This document shows, piece by piece, positions 5,513 through 11,674 of a DNA stretch of 11,911 nt (position 1 is the first letter of the stretch; each line of letters starts with the position of its first letter). A program made the translations under genes and the position numbers. The stretch spans positions 1-11,911 of the forward strand of contig PLLI01000102.1 in the NCBI GenBank assembly GCA_003140915.1, written 5' to 3'. This DNA is from Candidatus Omnitrophota bacterium. Lineage in GTDB: Bacteria > Omnitrophota > Gorgyraeia > 2-01-FULL-45-10. The notes under the pieces are model-generated. The model saw nothing but the letters and a program-made list of their open reading frames with translations. It was not told the DNA's origin and did not search any database.

Positions 5513-5812
5513 TTATTGTACCGTCCGTTGCTCAGCCGCTTGCTTGCGCTGTTCCGCTAACTGCCGGTTCAGTTCCTTATATGATTCCTGGGTCCTGTCG
5601 AACTCTGCCAGCCTGCTATCGCATTCCTGCTGTGATATCTTGCCGTTGTTATAATCTTCTTGTATCTGGCGGCGCTGTTTGGCGACCGGGCTTTCCCGGA
5701 AGAACGAGGTCACCTTCCTCCATATCTTTTTTATCGGGTTTTGATTAGTTACGGCATACGAAGGCGCGGCAATTATCGAGACCAGTAACAGAGTAATGAT
5801 TATTTTTTTCAT
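5513..5812 (-). CDS. Exported small helical protein, unknown function
   Basis: Encodes 99 residues from the ATG at 5812, which overlaps the patatin stop as ATGA and has GAGGG 4 nt upstream; the frame extends further upstream without a ribosome site. Residues 1-20 form a clear signal peptide (KKIIITLLLVSIIAAPSYA). The mature part is short, charged and predicted helical: a basic WRKVTSFFRESPVAKQRR segment, then NNGKISQQECDSRLAEFDR, then a Gln/Glu/Lys-rich C-terminal coiled-coil-like stretch. One cysteine (in QQECDS) follows the signal. It could be a periplasmic chaperone, inhibitor or partner of the preceding patatin-like lipoprotein, given the translational coupling, but no family is recognised. 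Confidence 0.78.
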   Translation of the reverse strand: MKKIIITLLLVSIIAAPSYAVTNQNPIKKIWRKVTSFFRESPVAKQRRQIQEDYNNGKISQQECDSRLAEFDRTQESYKELNRQLAEQRKQAAEQRTVQ

Positions 5813-7029
5813 GTGCCCTCTTCTGATTTTATCAACGGCCCGTCTACGCCCGGAGGGACCTTGTGCCATTTATATCCGTGTACGGCATCCTCGTATCCCC
5901 TGTTAAAAAGCCGCCTCATCATTTCAGGATCGAACATCTCTTTACTATCCCCTTTAAAATCAGGCGGGATGAACGCGAGATTGTAGTCATTGCCTCTCTC
6001 TTTTGTAAAGACATATATCCTGTATGCATCGCCGACCCCCTGTGAGTCTATGAGCATGTCGAAGGACCGCTGGGCGAGAGACGCAAGGTTCGCTTTCACT
6101 TTCTCATAGGTCGGCGACATGTATCCGTTACGTATAATGTAAAGTTTTCCTTTTATCTTTGACGGATCGATCCCCAGGCTCTTTGCGGCCCCCTCCATAC
6201 CCTCAAGAAGTTTATAAGTGACAAAGACCTGCGTCAGCGTTCCGCCGTCGGCATGCAGCTCGTCATAGGATTTACCGTCCGCTTCTACATGGAAGACAGA
6301 CGGAGGGAATATAACGGGTATAGCGGCCGAAGCAAGGATGACCTTGCGGAAAAGCTCCACATCGCCCCTCACAGCTATGGCTCCCATGTCCCATATCACG
6401 AACCGTTCGGCGTCGAGGTTGGCGGTGCCTACGAGCAGCCTGCGTCCGCGTTTATGCTCAACGGCTATCCTGGCCAGAAGTTTTTTGTCGGCCATCTTTG
6501 CGATCGTCCTGGCAAGAGGCGCGTTAGAGGCGAACGAATCTCCGAAGAGGCTCATTAAAGGCAGCTTATTCGCCATAACATCCTTTGTCGCCATAGTCGT
6601 ATAAACTTTTTCGAGCTCGGGATCGTATTCTTTACCCAGAAATGCCAACGGTGCAATGATCGCCCCTGTACTGACACCCGTAACGACTTTAAAGACCGGG
6701 CGGGAACCTTCCTCGGACCAGCCTTTAAGAAGTCCTGCGCCGTATGCACCGTTAGCGCCGCCGCCGGAAATAGCAAGTATAGGATAGACCTTTACTCCGC
6801 CCGGCCCTGCCGGAAAGTCCCCGGGCGCTTCTTGTTTCGCAGATACAAGGAGGCTCTCCTGCATCTTCGTATGCGATCCACCCATGACAAAGCGCACGTC
6901 ATCCATGTTCGCGATGTGCGCTCTCGTGACCAGATCCTGTGGCACCGGATGGCGCAGCGTCGCGCATCCCGGACAGCTAAGGCAGAGGAAAATAACCGAC
7001 GTTAAAAGGACCGCCTTCTTATCCATCAT
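5809..7029 (-). CDS. Patatin-like phospholipase, probable lipoprotein
   Basis: Encodes 406 residues. A basic N-terminus (MMDKK) and hydrophobic segment end at LCLSCPGC, with Cys18 and Cys22 as possible lipidation sites; neither is a perfect lipobox, so export is likely and lipid attachment plausible. The patatin domain starts near residue 80. ISGGGANGAYGAG (88-99) gives the oxyanion loop, GVSTG (118-122) holds the nucleophile Ser120, and HADGG (259-263) holds Asp261, completing the Ser-Asp dyad. ASAAIPVIFPP is the typical segment between them. These enzymes hydrolyse acyl esters of phospholipids or related lipids. A surface or periplasmic location contrasts with the secreted patatins of pathogens. 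The start overlaps the response-regulator stop (ATGA). A second ATG at 7026 is slightly better spaced from AGAGG, so the true start could be one residue later. The stop overlaps the next gene, also by ATGA. Confidence 0.93.
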   Translation of the reverse strand: MMDKKAVLLTSVIFLCLSCPGCATLRHPVPQDLVTRAHIANMDDVRFVMGGSHTKMQESLLVSAKQEAPGDFPAGPGGVKVYPILAISGGGANGAYGAGLLKGWSEEGSRPVFKVVTGVSTGAIIAPLAFLGKEYDPELEKVYTTMATKDVMANKLPLMSLFGDSFASNAPLARTIAKMADKKLLARIAVEHKRGRRLLVGTANLDAERFVIWDMGAIAVRGDVELFRKVILASAAIPVIFPPSVFHVEADGKSYDELHADGGTLTQVFVTYKLLEGMEGAAKSLGIDPSKIKGKLYIIRNGYMSPTYEKVKANLASLAQRSFDMLIDSQGVGDAYRIYVFTKERGNDYNLAFIPPDFKGDSKEMFDPEMMRRLFNRGYEDAVHGYKWHKVPPGVDGPLIKSEEGT

Positions 7030-7418
7030 GCCTCTTTCTCTTTTGTCAGCGTCTTTTCGATATAATCGATCAGTTCTTCTATCTTCACCGGTTTGGCTAT
7101 AAACGGATAACCTCCTATAATGCTATCCCTCTCAGCCACTTCCTTTTCTGTCAGCATCGCCGTCAAAAATACGATCGGAATATCTTTGATCTCCTCATCG
7201 TCTTTGATCCTTCGGGCTATCTCATCGCCGTTAATACCGCCCGGCATCATTATATCCAGCAATATCAGATCCGGCTTGAATGTGCGGATAGTGTCAATGG
7301 CCCGTGACGGGATATTTTGTGTCCGAACCTTATATTCTCCTCTTGTTTCAAGGCTCGTTTTTATCATTTTTGTAAAGTCCTTCTCGTCGTCAATGACCAA
7401 TATCCTTTTATGTCTCAT
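7026..7418 (-). CDS. Receiver-only response regulator (CheY-like)
   Basis: Encodes 130 residues, all one receiver domain with no output module. The acidic pair D10-D11 (VIDDE), phospho-acceptor D55 (LILLDIMMPG), T86 (VFLTA) and K109 (IAKPV) are all present, so it should accept a phosphoryl group from a histidine kinase. The loop after the phosphorylation site reads PGGINGDE. No kinase or phosphotransferase is in the window, so input and output partners are elsewhere. It could relay phosphate or act by protein-protein contact. ATGA overlaps at both ends join it to OsmC upstream and the patatin-like gene downstream. The GGGGG of its ribosome site is inside the final codons of the OsmC gene, so its translation depends on OsmC translation. 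Confidence 0.95.
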   Translation of the reverse strand: MRHKRILVIDDEKDFTKMIKTSLETRGEYKVRTQNIPSRAIDTIRTFKPDLILLDIMMPGGINGDEIARRIKDDEEIKDIPIVFLTAMLTEKEVAERDSIIGGYPFIAKPVKIEELIDYIEKTLTKEKEA

Positions 7419-7810
7419 ACTTTTCCCCCTTCCCGGAACTGTATATTTATTTCAGGACTATGTTCTAATGTGTTGTGTATAGGGCAATTTTTTATAAATG
7501 ACAGCAGGGCCTGCTTCCTTCTGTCGTCAAGGTCTGCGCCTTTCAGATCAATGGATACGTTTATGAGCCTGAAAGAGACCGGGCTCTCTTTAGACAACTC
7601 GCCTTCCGCCGTTACGGTAAATTCAGGAAGGCTGATCCTGCTCCCTTCGGCATATTTACGGAGATAGACTCCTATGCAGCTTCCCAGGCTCGCCAGGAGC
7701 GTATCGGGCGGAGTGCAGCCCTCCCCCTTTGTGTCTATGGTAAATTCGTAATCCTTGGTTTTCGCCGTGAATTTCGAGCTGCCGTGGTTTATGATTTCGA
7801 CGCGGTACAT
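7415..7810 (-). CDS. OsmC family protein
   Basis: Encodes 131 residues, the normal size of a single OsmC/Ohr domain. Both redox cysteines are present: Cys45 in LLASLGSCIGVYL and Cys109 in IKNCPIHNTL. In the characterised families these reduce organic or lipid hydroperoxides using dithiol donors; the YhfA-type branch of OsmC proteins is less well understood. This sequence (start MYRVEIINHGSSKF, segment KGEGCTPPDTLLASL) could belong to either. AGAGGA lies 7 nt before the ATG. It follows the pseudouridine synthase by 16 nt and overlaps the response regulator by 4 nt. Lying in an operon with a lipase-like lipoprotein, a role in lipid peroxide protection is plausible but inferred. Confidence 0.93.
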   Translation of the reverse strand: MYRVEIINHGSSKFTAKTKDYEFTIDTKGEGCTPPDTLLASLGSCIGVYLRKYAEGSRISLPEFTVTAEGELSKESPVSFRLINVSIDLKGADLDDRRKQALLSFIKNCPIHNTLEHSPEINIQFREGGKV

Positions 7811-7826
7811 ATATTTTCCTCTTCTT

Positions 7827-8534
7827 TTATCTTCGCCATATTCCCGGAGGGATTTCTTGTACTTCCATCCATCTACCCGGCTTTATGGAAGACAGGCTAA
7901 ATGGCCCGAACCTTGTCCTGATGAGGCGTTTTACGGGCTTGTTGAAATGTTCAAACAGCCGTCTGATCTCTCTATTTTTACCGCCCCGCAGGCTTACCTT
8001 GACCCAGCTACAGCCCTTTTCTTTATCGAGTATTTTTACGCTTATAGGTTGCGCTTTTTCGCCGCGACCTATATCAACGCCTTTCAGCATTTCCAGGATC
8101 TCGTCCTGTGAAATAGGGCCGCCTATAAGGACTTCATATGTACGTTCGATCTTGTAGCGAGGCTCTGTAAGGATGTTACCAAATTTGGTGTCGTTAGTAA
8201 ATATTAATAAACCTTCGGAATCGCGGTCCAGCCTCCCTACCGGGAATATCCAATCATCGATATCTTTAAGGAATTCATAAACTGTGGGCCTTCCCAGCTC
8301 GTCCTTGCGGGTAGTTACATAACCCGGCGGCTTGTGGAATAAAATATACCGTTTTTTAACTTTAGGCAGCGGCTTGCCGTTAACAAAAACGTTTCCGGGA
8401 TCGCTTATCCTTGTACCCGGATCGAGGATAGTTTTGCCTTTTATCTTAACCCTGCCTGCCATAACCAGACCAAGGGCTTGTTTCCGGGAACAGAGACCTG
8501 ACCTGGATATTGTGCGTATAATGTTGTGAGGCAA
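7827..8534 (-). CDS. RsuA/RluB-family pseudouridine synthase
   Basis: Encodes 235 residues. An N-terminal S4 RNA-binding domain (about 3-58: SRSGLCSRKQALGLVMAGRVKIKG) precedes the catalytic domain with HKPPGYVTTRKDELGRPTV and VGRLDRDSEGLLIFTND, which contains the catalytic aspartate (D103 in this numbering). RKIERTYEV-like and GKNREIRRLFEHF motifs (seen as YKIERTYEVLIGG and GGKNREIRRLF) complete the RsuA/RluB/E/F family. It converts a uridine of rRNA to pseudouridine, most likely in 23S rRNA (RluB type) but 16S cannot be excluded. Two in-frame TTG codons compete as starts: TTG at 8534 is 7 nt from AGGA, TTG at 8540 only 1 nt, so the downstream one is chosen. Either way the start is non-ATG. 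It is part of the long operon after the release-factor-like gene. Confidence 0.93.
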   Translation of the reverse strand: MPHNIIRTISRSGLCSRKQALGLVMAGRVKIKGKTILDPGTRISDPGNVFVNGKPLPKVKKRYILFHKPPGYVTTRKDELGRPTVYEFLKDIDDWIFPVGRLDRDSEGLLIFTNDTKFGNILTEPRYKIERTYEVLIGGPISQDEILEMLKGVDIGRGEKAQPISVKILDKEKGCSWVKVSLRGGKNREIRRLFEHFNKPVKRLIRTRFGPFSLSSIKPGRWMEVQEIPPGIWRR

Positions 8535-8556
8535 GCTCAAGTCCTTTTATTCTGTA

Positions 8557-8952
8557 TTACTCAGAAACGTTTTTTCGAAGCGCCTTCTTCTCGGAGTGAA
8601 GTTTTTTATCTTGAAGCATCTTTTCCTTGGCCCTTCTGGAGCGCCTGCGTTTCTGGCGGCGTATCTTCTCGTATCTTTTCTGTTCGTCCGACTCCCTGCC
8701 CAGGATGAGTGATTCGATCTTATCGACGAGTATCCTTCGGGCAAGAAACCGGTTCAGCGCTTGAGAGCGGTCCTGCTGGCATTTGACCTCGATGCCGGTG
8801 GGCAGATGTTTCAGGTAGACGCGCGAAGATGTCTTGTTGACTTTCTGTCCGCCCTTTTTACTGGCGCGGATGAAGAGCTCGACGATGTCGGATTCCCTTA
8901 TTCCGGCGAAAGCCATTCGCGCCTTCAAAGCTTCTTCTTTATCTATTCCCAT
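8557..8952 (-). CDS. Class I release-factor-like GGQ protein (possible ribosome rescue)
   Basis: Encodes 131 residues. It has the RF-1 catalytic domain only, without codon-recognition domains. RASKKGGQKVNKTSSRVYLKH-type sequence holds the GGQ (G34-G35-Q36) that hydrolyses peptidyl-tRNA; SKKGGQKVNK replaces the more common SGPGGQNVNK. PTGIEVKCQQDRSQALNRF then matches the family closely. The C-terminus (about 92-131) is a Lys/Arg-rich tail, as in ArfB/YaeJ and ICT1, where a basic tail enters the empty mRNA channel of stalled ribosomes. A stop-codon-independent rescue hydrolase is therefore likely; other RF-like families of unknown role are the alternative. The ATG lies inside the end of yciH (10-nt overlap in a different frame), with only a weak ribosome site, so translation is probably coupled. 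Confidence 0.9.
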   Translation of the reverse strand: MGIDKEEALKARMAFAGIRESDIVELFIRASKKGGQKVNKTSSRVYLKHLPTGIEVKCQQDRSQALNRFLARRILVDKIESLILGRESDEQKRYEKIRRQKRRRSRRAKEKMLQDKKLHSEKKALRKNVSE

Positions 8953-9215
8953 GGTCGATCTCGTACTTGCGTCTTTGGCGCCTTGATCTTAGCAAACCAA
9001 TTTTTAATAAGCTCGACCTTATCACCCTGGATCTCGATCGTCCCGTTCTTGACCGTTCCTCCCGTGCCGAGAGTTGTTTTTAATTCCCTGGCAATGGCGT
9101 CCAGCCGTTTAGATCCATATGTGTGAAGGCCCGAGATGACCGTAACGGCTTTCCCGGCCCTGTTTTCTAACCGGATCTTGGATACCGGTGACCGCGGGTT
9201 ATTCTTTGCCGTCAT
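8943..9215 (-). CDS. yciH: SUI1/YciH family translation factor
   Basis: Encodes 90 residues. The SUI1 (eIF1-like) core spans about 18-68: AGKAVTVISGLHTYG, DAIARELKTTLGTGGTVKNG and TIEIQGDKVE. The LGTGGTVK and EIQGD motifs are the family signature. Bacterial YciH binds the small ribosomal subunit and affects initiation fidelity in vitro. Its cellular role is not fully settled. The start is 5 nt after the stop of the 75-aa gene with a weak ribosome site, so it likely depends on upstream translation. Its stop is inside the following GGQ gene. Pairing of an initiation-type factor with a peptidyl-tRNA hydrolase in overlapping genes suggests joint action on ribosomes. Confidence 0.94.
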   Translation of the reverse strand: MTAKNNPRSPVSKIRLENRAGKAVTVISGLHTYGSKRLDAIARELKTTLGTGGTVKNGTIEIQGDKVELIKNWFAKIKAPKTQVRDRPWE

Positions 9216-9220
9216 CTTCT

Positions 9221-9448
9221 TTACAGCTCGAATTTCTTCGTCTCTTCCTTCTTGCTTTTAGAGAACCTGTTCTTAGTGCTGTCGATAGCCTGCTGTAAAG
9301 AGGTAAATATCTTCTCCACCTCTTCCGGCGAAGACTCATAACTGGAAGTTGCCAGATTGCCTATCAGCTCTATCTTCTTCAATGCGTTCGTCACCCTTTG
9401 CGTTGCCAGTCTCTTGAACTTATCATGTTTCGTCTCTGCTTCTGCCAT
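9221..9448 (-). CDS. 75-aa hydrophilic helical protein, unknown function
   Basis: GGAG lies 6 nt before the ATG, giving a firm start. The 75 residues have no signal peptide or membrane segment. They show a basic N-terminal half (KHDKFKRLATQRVTNALKKIELIGNLATSS), an acidic helix (SPEEVEKIFTSLQQAID) and a Lys-rich tail. The pattern of an RV-ALKKI-LIGNL helix followed by E-V-KIF resembles small uncharacterised conserved bacterial proteins that I cannot name with confidence. It sits between a 45-aa mini membrane protein (27 nt upstream) and yciH (5 nt downstream). Cytoplasmic; a nucleic-acid or ribosome contact would fit the basic charge, but that is inference. Confidence 0.82.
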   Translation of the reverse strand: MAEAETKHDKFKRLATQRVTNALKKIELIGNLATSSYESSPEEVEKIFTSLQQAIDSTKNRFSKSKKEETKKFEL

Positions 9449-9475
9449 ATCTTTCTCCTTTTTTATTTTATACTC

Positions 9476-9613
9476 TTACTTACTGCAGGAATCTGTTTTG
9501 CACAAAGGACAAAATTTTTCCTGCAGTTTTTTAATGATATTCTTCGAAGCGTGGAAGAATACTATCAATACTGCTATCTTCACACATGCCCCCCAAGTCA
9601 AAGTTAACATCAT
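9476..9613 (-). CDS. 45-aa Cys-rich membrane mini-protein
   Basis: A short gene with a perfect ribosome site (AGGAGG, 5 nt before the ATG at 9613; a second ATG follows directly) and its own promoter. The N-terminal half is hydrophobic (MLTLTWGACVKIAVLIVFFH, residues 2-21), probably one membrane helix. The C-terminal half is basic and ends CPLCKTDSCSK, with Cys35, Cys38 and Cys43, a CxxC-x4-C arrangement that could bind a metal or form a redox pair. Cys10 lies in the helix. I know no family. It is the first gene of the operon that continues into translation factors, 27 nt before the 75-aa gene. The strong start signals and codon-sized spacing argue that it is real. Confidence 0.68.
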   Translation of the reverse strand: MMLTLTWGACVKIAVLIVFFHASKNIIKKLQEKFCPLCKTDSCSK

Positions 9614-9655
9614 AACTACCTCCTTTTGTTTTGCTATCGGTTTCCGTGTGCTTTA

Positions 9656-9685
9656 ATTATAGCACCTAACAATAATACATGTAAC
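9656..9685 (-). promoter_or_regulatory. Extended -10 promoter of the translation-factor operon
   Basis: The minus strand reads TGCTATAAT, an extended -10 with perfect TATAAT (9661-9656) and TG one base upstream. GTTACA (9685-9680; 4 of 6 consensus) lies at 18-bp spacing. The predicted start is about 36 nt before the ATG at 9613. It lies just downstream of the intrinsic terminator of the preceding gene, as expected for a new transcription unit. Confidence 0.68.
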
Positions 9686-9726
9686 TAAAAGAAAACCCAC
9701 CTACCGTTTAACTTCTGGTAGATGGG
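9686..9726 (-). terminator. Intrinsic terminator of the pilin-helix membrane protein gene
   Basis: On the minus strand CCCATCTACC (9726-9717) pairs along 10 bp with GGTAGGTGGG (9705-9696) around an 11-nt loop, followed by TTTTCTTTTAG. One pair is G-U on this strand but A-C on the other, fixing the orientation. It lies 60 nt after the stop at 9787. Confidence 0.85.
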
Positions 9727-9751
9727 CAAAACCCTTGAGGATTCTGGGGTA

Positions 9752-9778
9752 CGAGAGTTCAAATCTCTCCCTCTCCGC
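9752..9778 (+). pseudogene. tRNA-Ser 3'-end fragment (27 bp, exact copy)
   Basis: The plus strand carries a copy of the tRNA-Ser T arm and 3' acceptor strand: CGAGAGTTCAAAT followed by CTCTCCCTCTCCGC. It is identical over 27 bases to the minus-strand tRNA gene at 1266-1240, but the CCA end is lost (CTA follows). No 5' half exists upstream: the DNA before it is the terminator hairpin. The preceding TCTGGGGTA could be the remnant of a variable arm. Fragments like this are typical footprints of tRNA-targeted integration or of duplication of a tRNA end. It is inverted relative to the intact gene. Confidence 0.75.
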
Positions 9779-9786
9779 TATAGCCT

Positions 9787-11088
9787 TTATCGCTGCCTTT
9801 TAAAGCCGTACGATGCCGAAAACTTTCCCGCAGGCTGGGCTGCGTTCTGCCGCTGGATCGCCGTATTCCTTGCCTTGATGAAATTAGGTATGGCAATGGC
9901 AGCGAGAAGACCTATGATGAACACAAAGAAAAGGATGATCAGTAAAATTACCGGCAATATGATGGCCGCCTTCGAACGGTGCGGCGATTTTTCCCCGGCA
10001 TACGCGCTGATCCTATCATATGTATAGCCGCACCCGAGACTGCACAGGTATTCAATCGTGAAACTACGCATGAATACGGCGAAAGGCAGCAGGATACAAA
10101 GCAATACCAGTATAGCCATAGCCAGGAACGGTATGCCAAGAACGATGCAATATATAACAAATGCTATCGTCATCTTTGCCGCCGCAATTAATACGGCGTA
10201 GCCCAGGCCGAAGATTATAACACCAAGCAGTATAAACAGCAGCGCGAATGCAAGAAAGATCACAAATGTTAATATGATGCACGCTATCCCGAGAAGCAGA
10301 AATATTATATGGAACAGTACTATGTCGCCGAGGTTATCCTTATATATCCGCGCGACCTTTCGGAGGGCCGGCATAAAAGTAATCTTATCGATAGCCATGA
10401 TCATGACCGCGAAATGATCGATAGCAACACCGAGGATAACAGCCGCGATCACAACCACTGCCAATACGATCAGCGGGCCGGCGAACATGTGCAAGGCTAT
10501 TGTCAGCGACCACGCAAAACCGCTTACAAAAGCGCCCGCGCGGAAAGCGTTAAATACGCCCCAGCCGATGATCGCCGAAAATACGGCAAGAAATATAAGC
10601 GCTATTACAATTGACGCGGCAAAGAGAGAATTTCCCTGCATGCGGTGCCTGTGAAAAGGTTCAGCTACGGAAGCATCGTTCGTTGCGATAGCGTTAAACC
10701 ATATAAATTTGAAACGGGACCCGACCCACATGGCCAGGATGAGGAAAATAATGACGAGTGCTGCTATGCACGCTATGACGACTATAACGACTTTTGGGAA
10801 AGCAGGATGGTTGGCCGCCTGGCCCGCGCCCTGAGTGGAGGGGCCAGCCCCTCCTTCGGATACAGCCGCATTACCTTGAGATCCATTAGTCTGATAAGCG
10901 TTTTTTGCGGCCTGATTTTTCACAGGAGCCTTGCTGCTACCGTGACTATTAAAAGATGTCATAGAACCGGCAAATATTGCTATGAATATCAGGATGAGCC
11001 ATTTCTTCATCCTGAATGGCCTGAATAATATATTAGATGTGCGGTCCATGCCCAGCCGGATCACCTCGGACATCTTCACGTTTCGCAT
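9787..11088 (-). CDS. Polytopic membrane protein with pilin-like C-terminal helix
   Basis: Encodes 433 residues from the ATG at 11088 (GGAGG 5 nt upstream; a TTG six codons earlier is unlikely). One hydrophobic segment lies at 29-47. A low-complexity Ser/Gly/Ala/Gln linker follows (48-97). Several further hydrophobic segments come at about 99-123, 153-178, 191-232, 254-300 and 302-341. Then, after a Cys-containing SLGCGYTYDRISAYAG stretch, the last helix runs 375-400 into IIGLLAAIAIPNFIKARNTA (391-410) and a Gln/Ala tail. That last segment matches the N-terminal helix of type IV pilins and pseudopilins after the GFTLIE motif, but the prepilin peptidase site is absent and the segment is C-terminal. 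The membrane body recalls uncharacterised 6-8 TM proteins with a fused N-terminal linker; its function is unknown. It is followed by its own terminator and preceded by a stem-loop after the DUF2284 gene. Confidence 0.85.
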   Translation of the reverse strand: MRNVKMSEVIRLGMDRTSNILFRPFRMKKWLILIFIAIFAGSMTSFNSHGSSKAPVKNQAAKNAYQTNGSQGNAAVSEGGAGPSTQGAGQAANHPAFPKVVIVVIACIAALVIIFLILAMWVGSRFKFIWFNAIATNDASVAEPFHRHRMQGNSLFAASIVIALIFLAVFSAIIGWGVFNAFRAGAFVSGFAWSLTIALHMFAGPLIVLAVVVIAAVILGVAIDHFAVMIMAIDKITFMPALRKVARIYKDNLGDIVLFHIIFLLLGIACIILTFVIFLAFALLFILLGVIIFGLGYAVLIAAAKMTIAFVIYCIVLGIPFLAMAILVLLCILLPFAVFMRSFTIEYLCSLGCGYTYDRISAYAGEKSPHRSKAAIILPVILLIILFFVFIIGLLAAIAIPNFIKARNTAIQRQNAAQPAGKFSASYGFKRQR

Positions 11089-11121
11089 TATACCCTCCTT
11101 TTTCAATTACATGCGTAAGCC

Positions 11122-11158
11122 ATATACATCATTGCCTCGCCGCGAGGAACATGTATAT
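11122..11158 (-). repeat. Stem-loop between DUF2284 and membrane protein genes
   Basis: An outer 8-bp perfect arm, ATATACAT (minus strand, 11158-11151) with ATGTATAT (11129-11122), encloses an inner 5-bp arm CCTCG/CGAGG with a 3-nt loop. It begins directly after the DUF2284 stop codon. No U-tract follows, so it is not a typical terminator; an mRNA-stability element, a processing site or a weak attenuator are possible. Confidence 0.5.
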
Positions 11159-11671
11159 CTACTTTATCAGCACAATGCCGAAATAATTCGCCTTGCAGTT
11201 CATAGAGCCGACCGTGTCGATCTTATAGCCGTTATTGCGTGCGGTGGAGAAGACGTCTATGCCGCAGGCTTCCATGGAGGGCCTGGCGTCTTCGGGATGG
11301 CGGCATTCGCCTTTTAAGTTGCATCTGTCACAGAGTCTGCACGGGCCGGCGCCCATGCCCAGGGCCTTATAATATCCGGCGAGAAAGGCCTCCTTCTCTA
11401 TCTCCGCGACAATATCTGAGATATCCGCATGGCGATCGTGCCAATGGACCAGGATCGCCTTATGAAAGGAATCGAGTATCTTTTGGGTCTGGTCAGGTCT
11501 AGGCGAATTCGGAGGACAGGTAAGCGTGTCCCCAAATCCGGAACAGCCGAACTGGCATTTGTATCGCACCCACGCCGCGGTCTTGATCGTCTTTACGTCT
11601 ATGACCTTGCTATCCGCGGCCCCCAGTTCGCATGCCCTGTCTTTTAATTTTTGGATCGTCTTTCTATACAT
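11159..11671 (-). CDS. DUF2284 predicted metal-binding protein
   Basis: Encodes 170 residues. Cysteines occur in the family pattern: C39 and C43 (YKCQFGCSGFG), C52 in LTCPPNSPRP, then C111, C114, C117 and C123 (GPCRLCDRCNLKGECRHPEDARP), C136 (MEACGIDV) and C159. The CPP and RHPEDARPSMEACGIDV blocks are diagnostic of DUF2284. The clustered cysteines suggest one or two iron-sulfur clusters; the biochemical role is not established. No signal or membrane segment, so cytoplasmic. The start is 3 nt after the methyltransferase stop, and the AAGGG ribosome site lies in that gene's last codons, so the two genes are co-translated. A stem-loop and then the polytopic membrane protein gene follow. Confidence 0.92.
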   Translation of the reverse strand: MYRKTIQKLKDRACELGAADSKVIDVKTIKTAAWVRYKCQFGCSGFGDTLTCPPNSPRPDQTQKILDSFHKAILVHWHDRHADISDIVAEIEKEAFLAGYYKALGMGAGPCRLCDRCNLKGECRHPEDARPSMEACGIDVFSTARNNGYKIDTVGSMNCKANYFGIVLIK

Positions 11672-11674
11672 TTA

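Noticed and set aside
9722..9778. Complete tRNA-Ser or tmRNA 3' part on the plus strand
   Set aside because: No matching 5' acceptor strand, D arm or anticodon stem exists upstream, and the CCA is missing; only the 27-bp 3' end is present.
1238..9778. Integrated element bounded by the tRNA-Ser and its fragment as attL/attR
   Set aside because: The two copies are inverted, whereas integration leaves direct repeats, and the enclosed genes look like ordinary chromosomal genes with no integrase or phage functions.
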